Notes under the pieces: model-generated
Seen by the model: only the letters and a program-made list of their open reading frames with translations
The model's database searches: none
Told to the model about the DNA's origin: nothing
Made by a program: the position numbers and the translations under genes
NCBI GenBank assembly: GCA_964631345.1
Contig: CAZVWE010000009.1
Location: 3,474 to 67,473 of the forward strand
Length of the DNA: 64,000 bases
DNA from: MGBC163016 sp964631345
GTDB taxonomy: Bacteria; Actinomycetota; Coriobacteriia; Coriobacteriales; Eggerthellaceae
Reading direction: 5' to 3'
In this document: piece by piece, positions 33,587-42,468 of the stretch
Numbering within the stretch: position 1 is the stretch's first letter
How the letters are laid out: each line of letters begins with the position of its first letter

Positions 33587-34900
33587 ATGGAAAATCGCAG
33601 ACATATAGACGACACAAAAGCACTTTGTCCACATTGCTTAGAAGAGCTTCCTGCAGAGATATATGCAGATGAAAACAATGTTGTTTGGATGACAAGAACA
33701 TGCCCTAGTCATGGCACACTCGATACTAGGATGTGGCCTGATGCTGATCATTATGAGTGGTTGCTAAGTGAGCAGTTTGAAAAGACTCCACCAGAAAATC
33801 CAATAGCTGCTACAGATAAATGTCCATTTGGATGCGGAACGTGTGCTCGCCATGAACGACGTGGCACGTTATTGGAAATTGAAGTCACAAGAAACTGCAA
33901 TCTTCACTGTCCAGTTTGCTTTGCAAGTTCCGAAAGTGGCGAATATGACCCCACTATGGATGAGATACGGGCGATGTATCAAACCATCAAAGATGCGGTT
34001 GGAATTGATGGTGCAGTCCAACTTACAGGTGGAGAACCTACATGTAGAAATGACCTTGCAGACATTGTCCGCATGGGAAGAGAGATGGGCTTTTGGGGAA
34101 TAGAGGTAAACACAAACGGCCTTGTAATCGCATCGCGTCCAGGGTATTTAGAGGATTTGGTTGCAGCTGGACTTACAGGTGTTTATCTTTCATTCGATGG
34201 CCTTTCAGGGGATGTCTATGAGACAACTTGTGGACGCGATATTTTAGATGTGAAGCTTAAGGCAATTGAGCGTTGCAGAGAAGTTGGAATTCAAGTTGTG
34301 TTATCCGTTGCTGTGGTTGCAGGTCTTAACGATTCACAGCTTGGGGATTTGCTTAGATTTTCGCTTGAGAATTCCGATGTGGTTGCAGGGCTTGCACTGC
34401 AACCTGCATTTACATCTGGGCGCTTTACGGCTAAGCGCGCGATGCCCATGTCTGCAGGGGATGTGATATTTGATCTTGCTGAGCAATCGGATGGACTCTT
34501 AGATGTTAAAGACATTTGGCCGCTTGGGTGTTCAAATCCACTCTGCGACACAGGGGTGTTTTTGGTTAAAGATACAAACAGTCCTCATCCAAGCGGATTT
34601 TATCCAGCAACTCAGATGATGACTATGGAAGAATATAGACAGGGCTACAGCCCTGATTCTCCTCAAGGGTCAGTATTTTTAGATATCCTTGCTAAAAAAG
34701 GAGTTAGGGTAACAGATGGCCTTTCAGTGATCATCATGAATTACATGGATGCTGTAAATATGGATACACAACGTCTTCGCGAGTGCTCGATGATGGTTAC
34801 AGTGCCAGACGGTCGTGCTATTCCATTTTGCTCATATCATTTAACTGATTCGAGCGGAAAACGAATCTATCCACCATGGTGTAAAGATATTAACGAGTAA
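33587..34900 (+). CDS. Radical SAM enzyme, MJ0619/Tes-like family
   Basis: S-adenosylmethionine radical enzyme with the cluster motif CNLHCPVC (Cys104, Cys108, Cys111), then QLTGGEPT. Extra cysteines lie at the N-terminus (C14, C17, C39) and at C79, C83, C86 (CPFGCGTC), a layout like the archaeal MJ0619 and tetraether-lipid-synthase relatives. Further Cys occur near the C-terminus (LGCSNPLC, ECSMM, FCSYH). The ATG at 33587, after AGGAAT, is chosen over a TTG three bases earlier. The gene follows the DUF2064 gene by 14 bp. The reaction (methylation, C-C coupling or other) cannot be deduced. Confidence 0.82.
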   Translation: MENRRHIDDTKALCPHCLEELPAEIYADENNVVWMTRTCPSHGTLDTRMWPDADHYEWLLSEQFEKTPPENPIAATDKCPFGCGTCARHERRGTLLEIEVTRNCNLHCPVCFASSESGEYDPTMDEIRAMYQTIKDAVGIDGAVQLTGGEPTCRNDLADIVRMGREMGFWGIEVNTNGLVIASRPGYLEDLVAAGLTGVYLSFDGLSGDVYETTCGRDILDVKLKAIERCREVGIQVVLSVAVVAGLNDSQLGDLLRFSLENSDVVAGLALQPAFTSGRFTAKRAMPMSAGDVIFDLAEQSDGLLDVKDIWPLGCSNPLCDTGVFLVKDTNSPHPSGFYPATQMMTMEEYRQGYSPDSPQGSVFLDILAKKGVRVTDGLSVIIMNYMDAVNMDTQRLRECSMMVTVPDGRAIPFCSYHLTDSSGKRIYPPWCKDINE

Positions 34901-34908
34901 GCTGACAG

Positions 34909-35340
34909 ATGGTTGATGAACTTTTCTATATAAGAGATGCTCGAGCTGAAGACAAGCCTTATATCGATGCATATATGGCGCTAGAGGGCATGGACAATTT
35001 TGAAAGTTTGAAAGGTGTCCGAGTTGCAGCTAATGCAGATGATGAATGCGTTGGATTTATTCGAATAGATACAGGCAAAAATGAGCGTGCTCATGTAAAC
35101 CCTGTTGTTGTCTATTCGGATTGGCGCGGATATGGTGTTGGTAAAGCTTTAGTTGAAGATGCGATTGCAAAATATGGAAAACTTTGGCTTGTAGCTAGAG
35201 GATATGCAATCGAGTTTTATGAAAAGCTAGGTTTTACGGCATGTGGATGGGATGATGTCGATTTAACCGTAACAGAGGATTGCGAAAACTGCACTATTAG
35301 AAGTGAATGCAATCCTCTGCCAATGTCATACGGAAATTAA
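34909..35340 (+). CDS. GNAT-family N-acetyltransferase
   Basis: 143-residue acetyl-CoA-dependent acyltransferase. The VNPVVVYSDWRGYGVGKALVEDAI segment carries the acetyl-CoA-binding R/Q-x-x-G-x-G/A motif, and AIEFYEKLGF is the usual C-terminal strand-helix. The C-terminus has a cysteine cluster (CENCTIRSEC) that could bind a metal and is not a standard GNAT feature. It begins eight bases after the radical SAM stop, so it is probably the last gene of the operon. Acceptor unknown; short GNATs of arsenic operons (ArsN-like) are one possible but unproven comparison. Confidence 0.75.
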   Translation: MVDELFYIRDARAEDKPYIDAYMALEGMDNFESLKGVRVAANADDECVGFIRIDTGKNERAHVNPVVVYSDWRGYGVGKALVEDAIAKYGKLWLVARGYAIEFYEKLGFTACGWDDVDLTVTEDCENCTIRSECNPLPMSYGN

Positions 35341-35401
35341 ACGCGAACGCTAATATGAACGTCTTTAGTATGAGCCTAAGACAAAAGTCTAGTTGTTGGG
35401 A

Positions 35402-35839
35402 CTAATTAGTGTGTGAACAGCGCGGTGTTGGTGGAAGATCGATCCCTAATGCATTTGCAGCTTCCACACGCAACTCTTCAATAGTTAGTTCATAGCATGC
35501 AAGTGCATCAATCCAGCGTCTTAAACAGTTAAATCCTTTGTCAGTTAGAGAAAACATTCTTTTTGCTGAACCCTCGCTTGGTGTTTCCCATTCAGAGGTT
35601 ACTAGTCCAGATTTTTCCATGCGCTTAAGTGCTCGATAAATTCCCGTCGCGTCAGGTTTTTTGCCTCCAAACATGGGGGATTTAGCTGCTTCTTGGACAA
35701 TTACATACCCATGCATAGGTTTTCCACTTCTTGCGAGTATGGAAAGGATTGTTGGTTGAGAAAGCCTATTTAGCGATTTGCCAAGCTCGGCGCATTCCTT
35801 CATGTCTTCGTCGGATTTTGGATGGCAAGAACTCCACAT
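35402..35839 (-). CDS. PadR-family transcriptional regulator
   Basis: 145-residue winged-helix regulator. SQPTILSILARSGKPMHGYVIVQ, then GIYRALKRMEKSGLVTSEWE, is the PadR DNA-binding domain; the last 40 residues (LTDKGFNCLRRWIDALACYE onward) form a short dimerisation region. PadR proteins are mostly repressors, several responding to phenolic acids. It is transcribed towards the oxidoreductase/radical SAM operon and shares its right border, so it may control that operon or glmS; a binding site was not identified. An AAGGGATAGG site precedes the ATG. Confidence 0.88.
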   Translation of the reverse strand: MWSSCHPKSDEDMKECAELGKSLNRLSQPTILSILARSGKPMHGYVIVQEAAKSPMFGGKKPDATGIYRALKRMEKSGLVTSEWETPSEGSAKRMFSLTDKGFNCLRRWIDALACYELTIEELRVEAANALGIDLPPTPRCSHTN

Positions 35840-36072
35840 TTAATCTACCTATCCCTTCTCGCCAATTTGGTCTGATAACGCTTAATTGATAATGTTTGAT
35901 ATGGTCTAATTGTAGCAACAACCAAGATGCATTCATAAAAATTTGTGCAAGTTGGCAAGTGGAAATAACTTATATCCGATAATCTGGCCAAATTATGCTT
36001 GCAGGCAGGTAAGCTTCCTTCATGGATTAAAATGCTCTTACCGGCTAAAACATACTATAAAAGGAGCTGCCA

Positions 36073-38004
36073 GTGTGTGGAATCGTTGGTTATACGGGAA
36101 GAAAAAAGGCTGCACCCGTTTTAATAGAGGGACTTAAAAGGCTGGAATACAGAGGATATGACTCTGCTGGTATCGCTATTATCGAAGACGACAAAATTGA
36201 AACTATTCGTCGCAAAGGAAAAGTATCCCAGTTAGAGCAGACCCTTTCTCATTTCGATCTTGAGGGACAATGTGGAATAGGGCATACGCGCTGGGCTACG
36301 CATGGAAAGCCTTCTGAGGCAAACGCACATCCACATCTATCGTGTGCGGGAGATATTGCTATCGTCCATAACGGCATTATTGAGAATTTCCAAGAATTAA
36401 AGCAAATGCTTGAGGGACGTGGACATACATTTAGAAGTTCAACGGATTCTGAGGTTATTGCTCATTTAATTGAGGATGCGTATTCGCAATTAACTTTTGA
36501 TACATCAAGCGATGATGACGTTTTAGACGCAATGGGCAGAAGAGTGAACAGGCAGCCAAAATATGGCGTTGAGAGGGGAGAACCAAGTCTGCTTGCACAA
36601 GCTGTTAATATGGCCACATCATGTCTTGTTGGGTCTTATGGACTTGCTGTAATTAGTGATTTTGAGCCTGGAGTTTTGGTTTGCGCACGCAAAGATTCTC
36701 CGATTGTTGTTGGTTTTGATGTAGATGGTGCCTATATGGCAAGTGATCTAACTGCACTTGCTGGACGTGTTGCGCAGGCATATGTTCTTGAAGATGGTCA
36801 AGTTGCAGAATTGGCCTCAAGTACGATTTCTGTTTTTGATCGCGTAAACGATGCGCTTGTTCCTGCTACGTATAGCATGGTTGCAATCGAATGGAGCGCA
36901 GATCAAACTGAAAAAGACGGATATCCCGATTTCATGCTCAAAGAAATCAATGAGCAACCTCGTGTTATTCGCGATACTCTTGCAGGTAGACTCGTTGGGG
37001 ATTCTCTAGTTATTGATGAGCTGGATATGACCCACGAAGAACTTAATCTAATAGATCGTGTATATATCATTGCGTGTGGAACAAGCTATCATGCAGGCCT
37101 TATTGCGAAAAATATGATTGAGGCTTGGGCGCGTATTCCAACTGAAGTTGAAGTAGCAAGTGAATTCAGATATAGAAATCCAATTATCACGCCTACAACA
37201 CTTGTAGTTGCTGTATCTCAATCAGGTGAAACCGCAGACACTCTTGCTGCGATACGCGATGCAAAAATAAAGGGCGCAAGGGTTTTTGGTATTACTAATG
37301 TGGCAGGATCCCCTGTGGCTAGAGAATCCGATGGCGTTATATATACAAAAGCGAACAAAGAAATTGCTGTTGCATCTACAAAAAGCTTTTTAGGTCAGGT
37401 GATCTCTCTTTCGCTTCTAGCTATGCTGTTGGGGCAAAGCAAAGGAAAGCTTACAACCGGGCAAGTGAGATTGCTTTTTACTGAACTGGCCGACACTGCA
37501 TCTCAGGTAGAGACAATACTTGCGAATACATCTGCAATCGATGAGGCAGCTCTTGCTTGCAAAGACGCAAAGAGTGCTCTTTTTGTTGGACGTGGAATGG
37601 GCGCAGCTGTTGCTACCGAAGGTGCTTTAAAACTCAAAGAAATAAGTTATCTTCATGCTGAGGCATATTCTGCAGGAGAAATGAAACATGGACCTATTGC
37701 TTTGATAGATGAGGGCTTTCCTGTGATTGCAATAGCTACAAAGAGTCCAACATATGACAAAGTCGTATCTAACCTTCAAGAGGCTAAAGCTAGAGGGGCG
37801 ATGATTGTTGCGATTGCAACAGAAGGTGATAACGAAATCAAAAAGCATGCTGACTATGTAATTTACATTCCGAAGGTAAGAGATGCCCTTTCTGCTATTA
37901 CAGCTACGGTTCCTTTGCAACTGTTTGCGCGGTCAATAGCGCGTCTTCGGGGATGTGATGTTGATCAGCCTAGAAATCTCGCGAAATCAGTGACGGTGGA
38001 ATAG
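36073..38004 (+). CDS. glmS: Glucosamine-6-phosphate synthase (isomerizing)
   Basis: Makes glucosamine-6-phosphate from fructose-6-phosphate and glutamine, the entry to cell-wall amino sugars. The GTG start places the nucleophile at Cys2 (MCGIVGYTG). The glutaminase domain occupies residues 1-270 and two SIS isomerase domains follow (CGTSYHAG, SQSGETADT, STKSFLG), ending in the conserved DQPRNLAKSVTVE. AAAGGAG precedes the start. An insertion of about 30 residues lies at 145-175 of the glutaminase domain, explaining the 643-residue length against about 608. No glmS ribozyme is visible in the short leader. acpS follows after three bases. Confidence 0.96.
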   Translation: MCGIVGYTGRKKAAPVLIEGLKRLEYRGYDSAGIAIIEDDKIETIRRKGKVSQLEQTLSHFDLEGQCGIGHTRWATHGKPSEANAHPHLSCAGDIAIVHNGIIENFQELKQMLEGRGHTFRSSTDSEVIAHLIEDAYSQLTFDTSSDDDVLDAMGRRVNRQPKYGVERGEPSLLAQAVNMATSCLVGSYGLAVISDFEPGVLVCARKDSPIVVGFDVDGAYMASDLTALAGRVAQAYVLEDGQVAELASSTISVFDRVNDALVPATYSMVAIEWSADQTEKDGYPDFMLKEINEQPRVIRDTLAGRLVGDSLVIDELDMTHEELNLIDRVYIIACGTSYHAGLIAKNMIEAWARIPTEVEVASEFRYRNPIITPTTLVVAVSQSGETADTLAAIRDAKIKGARVFGITNVAGSPVARESDGVIYTKANKEIAVASTKSFLGQVISLSLLAMLLGQSKGKLTTGQVRLLFTELADTASQVETILANTSAIDEAALACKDAKSALFVGRGMGAAVATEGALKLKEISYLHAEAYSAGEMKHGPIALIDEGFPVIAIATKSPTYDKVVSNLQEAKARGAMIVAIATEGDNEIKKHADYVIYIPKVRDALSAITATVPLQLFARSIARLRGCDVDQPRNLAKSVTVE

Positions 38005-38007
38005 ACG

Positions 38008-38541
38008 ATGGCACGATCTAAAAAAGCGCAAGCAGCTATTGAGGATGCATTATCGCTTAGATATTCAACGGGCAAAGTTGGTCTTGGCGTTGATCTTGTA
38101 GAGATCGATAGAATGAGGCGCATCTTGTCTCGTACGCAGACCTTCAAGGAGAAGATGTTCTCAGAGGGTGAGCGAAATTACTGCGATAAAAAAGCAGATC
38201 CAGCTGTGCATTATGCTGCCCGGTTTGCTGCAAAAGAGGCAGTTGTCAAGGCACTTGGTTGTGGTTTTGCAAACGGCATAGGTGTTTTGGATATCGAAGT
38301 TGTTTTAAACGACGCTGGAAAACCTGAAATTGTTTTATCTGGATGCGCATTAAACGTAGCAAACGATCTCGGGATTATTGATATCCCTGTATCTTTGTCG
38401 CATACAAAAAGGGATGCTATAGCTTGTGCGATTGCGATAACCGAAAAATCTCAGGAAGCCAAAGAAGCTAAACGTGATCCTGCGCGAGAGCTTGCTCAAA
38501 AGTTTAAAGAGACAAAGGCAATTCTTGATGAGCTCAATTGA
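38008..38541 (+). CDS. acpS: Holo-[acyl-carrier-protein] synthase
   Basis: Transfers phosphopantetheine from CoA to acyl carrier protein. The signature VGLGVDLVEIDRM begins near residue 24, and FAAKEAVVKALG with the SLSHTKRDAIACAI motif are the magnesium and CoA sites. At 177 residues it is longer than the usual 120, with a basic extension of about 22 residues at the N-terminus and a charged helix of about 35 residues at the C-terminus. It sits three bases after glmS and overlaps the next gene. Confidence 0.94.
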   Translation: MARSKKAQAAIEDALSLRYSTGKVGLGVDLVEIDRMRRILSRTQTFKEKMFSEGERNYCDKKADPAVHYAARFAAKEAVVKALGCGFANGIGVLDIEVVLNDAGKPEIVLSGCALNVANDLGIIDIPVSLSHTKRDAIACAIAITEKSQEAKEAKRDPARELAQKFKETKAILDELN

Positions 38542-39556
38542 TGTGGGATGCGATATTAACTCTAGCGGAGCTCTTAGATTTGAGGGTCTGGTAGACACTG
38601 CGGATGTTGAACTCATGGATGTTCCGTATGATCAGGTGGCAAAAAAGCTTCCATGGCCAGATCGTTATGCAAATAAGTATTCCCGTGGAAAGTTAATCAT
38701 TGTTGGTGGGTCTTCCGAATATCCAGGGGCAATGGTTTTGGCAGGATGCGCGGGTGAGCGCATGGGTGCTGGATATGTGGAGGAGTTTGCATCCCAAGAT
38801 GCACTTTTTGCTATACATGCCCAATGCCCGACTATAGTTGCAAAACCATATCCAGTATCTGATGAGTTTGAAGAGATATTGCATGCTGGCAAATCCCCTA
38901 AAGCTTGTCTTTTGGGATCAGGTATTGAGGCAAGTAGGGATTTCGAAAAGTCTCTCTGTAAACAAGTTCTTTCCTCTTGTGATATTCCGCTTGTTGTAGA
39001 TGGTGGGGCTATATCGGTTTTAAGTGAACCAAGTGAACCTGCATTAGCAAAACAGATCTCTCGGCGCATAGGCCGGGGATTAGAAACTGTGATGACGCCG
39101 CACTTAGGGGAAGCTGCTCGCCTAGCTCATTCTGTAGGTTTATCGGTTCCTCAAGCGGCATCTGCTGCAAATGGACTTATAAAAATGAACCAGGAAGACA
39201 TTGATAAAGGACTTTCTTCGTATGCATATAAGCTTTCTTTGGCCTACAGATCATGCATAGTTTTAAAAGGGCCTGTCACCTATATATGCGATGCGTATAA
39301 AACAAAGAGTGCAACTGTATGGGCGATGCGTCTTGGAACATCAGCACTTGCAAAGGCTGGCACAGGTGATGTTCTTGCAGGAATGGTTGCGTCTTTGCTT
39401 GCTCAAGGACTAACCGCTTTAGATGCTTCAATGCTTGCAACGCTTCTTCATGCCCAGGCTGCAAGGCTTGCCTCATCAAAACTAACTGATATTTGTGTCT
39501 GTGCTAGTGATGTTATTAATTATCTACCAGAGGCAATAAAGGAAATTAGACCTTAA
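38528..39556 (+). CDS. nnrD: ADP/ATP-dependent NAD(P)H-hydrate dehydratase
   Basis: Repairs hydrated NAD(P)H to NAD(P)H. Ribokinase-like CARKD domain: KLIIVGGSSEYPGAMVLA, then MTPHLGEAARL and the catalytic KAGTGDVLAGMVASLLAQG. The N-terminal YjeF epimerase domain found in fused versions is absent. The frame opens at 38474, but the start is placed at the ATG at 38528, overlapping the last codons of acpS, which gives 342 residues. AcpS and NnrD adjacency is common in Actinobacteria and Firmicutes. Confidence 0.92.
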   Translation: MSSIDVGCDINSSGALRFEGLVDTADVELMDVPYDQVAKKLPWPDRYANKYSRGKLIIVGGSSEYPGAMVLAGCAGERMGAGYVEEFASQDALFAIHAQCPTIVAKPYPVSDEFEEILHAGKSPKACLLGSGIEASRDFEKSLCKQVLSSCDIPLVVDGGAISVLSEPSEPALAKQISRRIGRGLETVMTPHLGEAARLAHSVGLSVPQAASAANGLIKMNQEDIDKGLSSYAYKLSLAYRSCIVLKGPVTYICDAYKTKSATVWAMRLGTSALAKAGTGDVLAGMVASLLAQGLTALDASMLATLLHAQAARLASSKLTDICVCASDVINYLPEAIKEIRP

Positions 39557-39657
39557 GGCTGGAATTAAAAATCCTGAGATTCCATCTTATGCTGCGTCTT
39601 AGTGTTAAATCAATTTGTGGTTTTATTAAGACCGTTCATGCTTGGTTTTCTCGCGTG

Positions 39658-39663
39658 TATAAT
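39658..39663 (+). promoter_or_regulatory. -10 box of a probable leaderless promoter
   Basis: Consensus TATAAT, with TTCATG at 39635-39640 as a weak -35 (17 bp spacing). Transcription is expected at about 39670-39672, at or next to the ATG at 39672, and no ribosome site is present between. Confidence 0.5.
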
Positions 39664-39671
39664 GCATGGTT

Positions 39672-41642
39672 ATGTCTAAAAATGGCTCAAAAAACAGAGG
39701 TATCGATCAAACTGATAGCGGAATTAAGTTAAAAGAATCTGAGCCGCTATCGGGAGAGCCTTATGTTCCTGTGGAAATTCCTAAGTCAGCTTCAGGAAAG
39801 CCGCAGAAAAGAAGGCTGAAGATACCTAAAGGAAATAAAGGAAAAGTCTCGCGTATGCCCGAGGCTCATGAGTCTGCACCCACAATCACTTCTCAAAATG
39901 ATATAAACATAGGATCAGATCCTTCGCTTCATATTGTTTTGGAACCCTTAAAAGATCGTGAAGGGGATGAGAACGCCACCCTGGAGAGTTTTGTAGCGGG
40001 TTTTCCATCAATTCCAAAAACTATGATTTTTGGCGAAGGAAAGTCAAAAGACGGCGAAAAAGTCAGTGAAGCGAATAAAGCGGCTCAAGTTAATGACGAA
40101 AATGATGCCGCTAAGACTCAGGCACTTGAGGATATTACAGCCCCAGGTTCAGCCGGAAAGACAATCCCTGTTCCGCTTCCTGGTTTACGCTTGAATTCTC
40201 AGCCTGGGCAGTCACAAGCCCAGGTGCAACCATTTTCTCCGCAGAATAATGGTCGGAAAGTACAACAAGTTGGACAAGTACAACAAGGTCAGTCTTTTAG
40301 TAGACAGGGGACAAATCAAGGCCAGTCATTACCTAATGCATCAGGCGCTGTGCCTATGAATAGAAATCCCAGGAATTCAGGTTCAATAAAATCTGCCTCC
40401 AATAATTCTTTTCGGAATGCAACAAATCAAATGCGCTCCGGAGGGTCTATTCCATTAAATAGTCCTAGGGCACATGCGGTGAATGGTTTTAAGCAAAGAG
40501 GTGCTAGCGCAAATCGCTTGCAAATGCCGCGCCCTGGAAATGTTGCACCTTCTGGAATACCTCAAACTCCATTTAGGCCATCAGTTTCTGCGCCTTTGCC
40601 TTGGCAAGTACCAATGCCAGGATATATGCATGTAGGCAATGCTTCTAATGAGCGTTTTGCTGGCTATAAAAATATGGGACAAAATCGGCAGTCAACTCAA
40701 TTTGGACAAACACCCAATCGATATGGTCAAGGGTTTTTTACAAATTCGTTTTCTCCGTATCCTGGAGCTGGAAGAGTTCCTCAAACTGGCGGCATGGGTA
40801 GAGGTGTCACTCAACCTGTATCGCAGCTCCGCCAAACTACACCGCAAATGCAAACTCCGCAAATGCAACAACCTCAGACTCAATATCAGCTGGGATCTGG
40901 TACAACGGGGTCTGGCACAACAGGGTCTGGGATGTCTGTACCCCAAGCATCTGGTGCTAATTCAAGCTATCATCAGGGTTCTCAGACTAATAATTTAGGA
41001 TCTAGTAGTTCTAATCAACAGCATGACGTAGAGGATTTTACAATCTTTGATAAACCTCCAGTTCCAATTTCTGTAGGCATGAAAACCGCAGATAGCAATC
41101 ATAAGAAACGCCGCAAGGTTTTAATCGTTGTTGTTTTAGTAATTCTTATTGCAGCTGCAGTGGCTGTTGGATTTCTAATTAATACTGGCAGGTTAAATAT
41201 ACCTGGCGTTAACATTTCTGGTAATACATCCTCTGGTGATAATAATGTTTTGGTTGAGTCAAATACAAATGCTGACAACACATCAAATACCAATACAAGT
41301 ACCGGGCCTTCAACATCTAATGGCGGCAGGGGATCAGTTGTCTATCAATACACTGCCCAAACCACAAAAGGCATTACGTTTTCTGTTGAGGAAACTGCAA
41401 CATTTGACGAAGAGGGTAATTGTGCCACTACCGTTATGAAAATGCGGTTCCCATCGGAAGAATCGGCACGTGAATATGCGGACAGTTTGTCTAGGGACTA
41501 CGGTTCGAACATAACAATTGATAGTCAAGAAGGTCCAAACGTTACTGTGACTATCAATAATTCAAATCTTCATTTGAATAGAGAAGAGTACGAAAACGCA
41601 CTTCGTTATAGTGTGGATGACCTAATCATATTGAAGAAATAA
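39672..41642 (+). CDS. Single-pass membrane protein with long Q/N/P-rich cytoplasmic region and novel extracytoplasmic domain
   Basis: Family not recognised. Residues 1-475 are low-complexity, rich in Gln, Asn, Ser, Pro and Gly, and predicted disordered. One transmembrane helix follows KKRRK near residue 480 (VLIVVVLVILIAAAVAVGFL). A Ser/Thr/Asn-rich linker then leads to a folded C-terminal domain of about 100 residues, beginning VVYQYTAQT and containing VEETATFDEEG. By the positive-inside rule the long tail is cytoplasmic. The C-terminal domain is shared with the protein at 42469. No ribosome site; the ATG at 39672 abuts the expected transcription start (39666 is the alternative). The three-gene group 39.7-44.3 kb may act together at the envelope. 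Confidence 0.75.
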   Translation: MSKNGSKNRGIDQTDSGIKLKESEPLSGEPYVPVEIPKSASGKPQKRRLKIPKGNKGKVSRMPEAHESAPTITSQNDINIGSDPSLHIVLEPLKDREGDENATLESFVAGFPSIPKTMIFGEGKSKDGEKVSEANKAAQVNDENDAAKTQALEDITAPGSAGKTIPVPLPGLRLNSQPGQSQAQVQPFSPQNNGRKVQQVGQVQQGQSFSRQGTNQGQSLPNASGAVPMNRNPRNSGSIKSASNNSFRNATNQMRSGGSIPLNSPRAHAVNGFKQRGASANRLQMPRPGNVAPSGIPQTPFRPSVSAPLPWQVPMPGYMHVGNASNERFAGYKNMGQNRQSTQFGQTPNRYGQGFFTNSFSPYPGAGRVPQTGGMGRGVTQPVSQLRQTTPQMQTPQMQQPQTQYQLGSGTTGSGTTGSGMSVPQASGANSSYHQGSQTNNLGSSSSNQQHDVEDFTIFDKPPVPISVGMKTADSNHKKRRKVLIVVVLVILIAAAVAVGFLINTGRLNIPGVNISGNTSSGDNNVLVESNTNADNTSNTNTSTGPSTSNGGRGSVVYQYTAQTTKGITFSVEETATFDEEGNCATTVMKMRFPSEESAREYADSLSRDYGSNITIDSQEGPNVTVTINNSNLHLNREEYENALRYSVDDLIILKK

Positions 41643-41766
41643 TCAATCATAGAGTCTTTTATTGATTGTATTTATACGAAATAGGCAATTTATGGGTTTG
41701 ACAAACCTTTTGCCGTTAATAATCTGAACAAGTGTGCCCTAAAACCTACCGTCAGACTCACATTTC

Positions 41767-41775
41767 TGCTATGAT
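41767..41775 (+). promoter_or_regulatory. Extended -10 promoter before 203-residue gene
   Basis: TGCTATGAT matches the extended -10 consensus, 47 bp upstream of the ATG at 41823. No good -35. Just upstream, AATCAAT/ATTGATT (41641-41667) may terminate the preceding gene weakly. Confidence 0.5.
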
Positions 41776-41822
41776 TACCTAGTATTCTCAGACGCACAAT
41801 TAACGGTAAAGGAGAATGGAAG

Positions 41823-42434
41823 ATGCGATATCAAAAGGATGCGCATCTATATCGTAAGCAAATCAAGCGCCGTCAGCGTACTCAACGCATAAAAGGCGTG
41901 TCTTTTCTTGTAGTTGCTCTCGCATTGGCTTTTTATGCAGTTCCATGTTTTGCTACAAGTACATGGGATAAAGGACTTCCTGATCAAAACCCACAAACTG
42001 CGTTTTCTACAGCAATTAACGATACTGAATTTCTAGGCGATATTGACACCTCTGTTGGCGTAGGAGCAGCTACAGCAATAGAGGAGACAGAAGACATAAT
42101 AGAGTCTTCACGATCAGCCGCGAAACTTGATCCATCTATTACTGAAACAACAGGACCTGGAATACTCACAGATGATAATGCTGTGCAATCTGCAAAGAAG
42201 AGAGCTCAAGCAGTCTCTGCGGCTGCAGCAGAAAAAGCAGCTCAAGAATCCATTACTGTAAACCGTTCAGCACAAACTGTACAAGCGGTTGATACGACAT
42301 CGCTCATTCCTGCCTATGCATCGCTTTTCCTTGCTTTTGTATTTACGATTCTTGGTATTCGTTCAATCTTTAAAGCAAGAAGAATTAGAGCTAATTTTGT
42401 ATTCAACTCGTATAGCAATGCTCTAAAGGCATAA
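41823..42434 (+). CDS. Bitopic/secreted membrane protein of unknown function
   Basis: 203 residues. A very basic N-terminus (KQIKRRQRTQRIKG) is followed by a hydrophobic helix at about 27-44 (VSFLVVALALAFYAVPCFAT) that may be a signal peptide cleaved at CFA. An acidic/Ala-rich region of about 115 residues follows, then a second helix near residues 160-182 (LIPAYASLFLAFVFTILGI) and a basic cytoplasmic tail. Both ends are predicted inside if the first helix is uncleaved. Good AAAGGAGAATGG ribosome site. It lies between the two Q-rich paralogues. No family recognised. Confidence 0.7.
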   Translation: MRYQKDAHLYRKQIKRRQRTQRIKGVSFLVVALALAFYAVPCFATSTWDKGLPDQNPQTAFSTAINDTEFLGDIDTSVGVGAATAIEETEDIIESSRSAAKLDPSITETTGPGILTDDNAVQSAKKRAQAVSAAAAEKAAQESITVNRSAQTVQAVDTTSLIPAYASLFLAFVFTILGIRSIFKARRIRANFVFNSYSNALKA

Positions 42435-42468
42435 TGAATCCAATCCCGACGTTTAGACAGGATCTTTG

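Noticed and set aside
35840..36072. glmS ribozyme
   Set aside because: The leader directly before the GTG start lacks any ribozyme-like core; only a ribosome site is clear.
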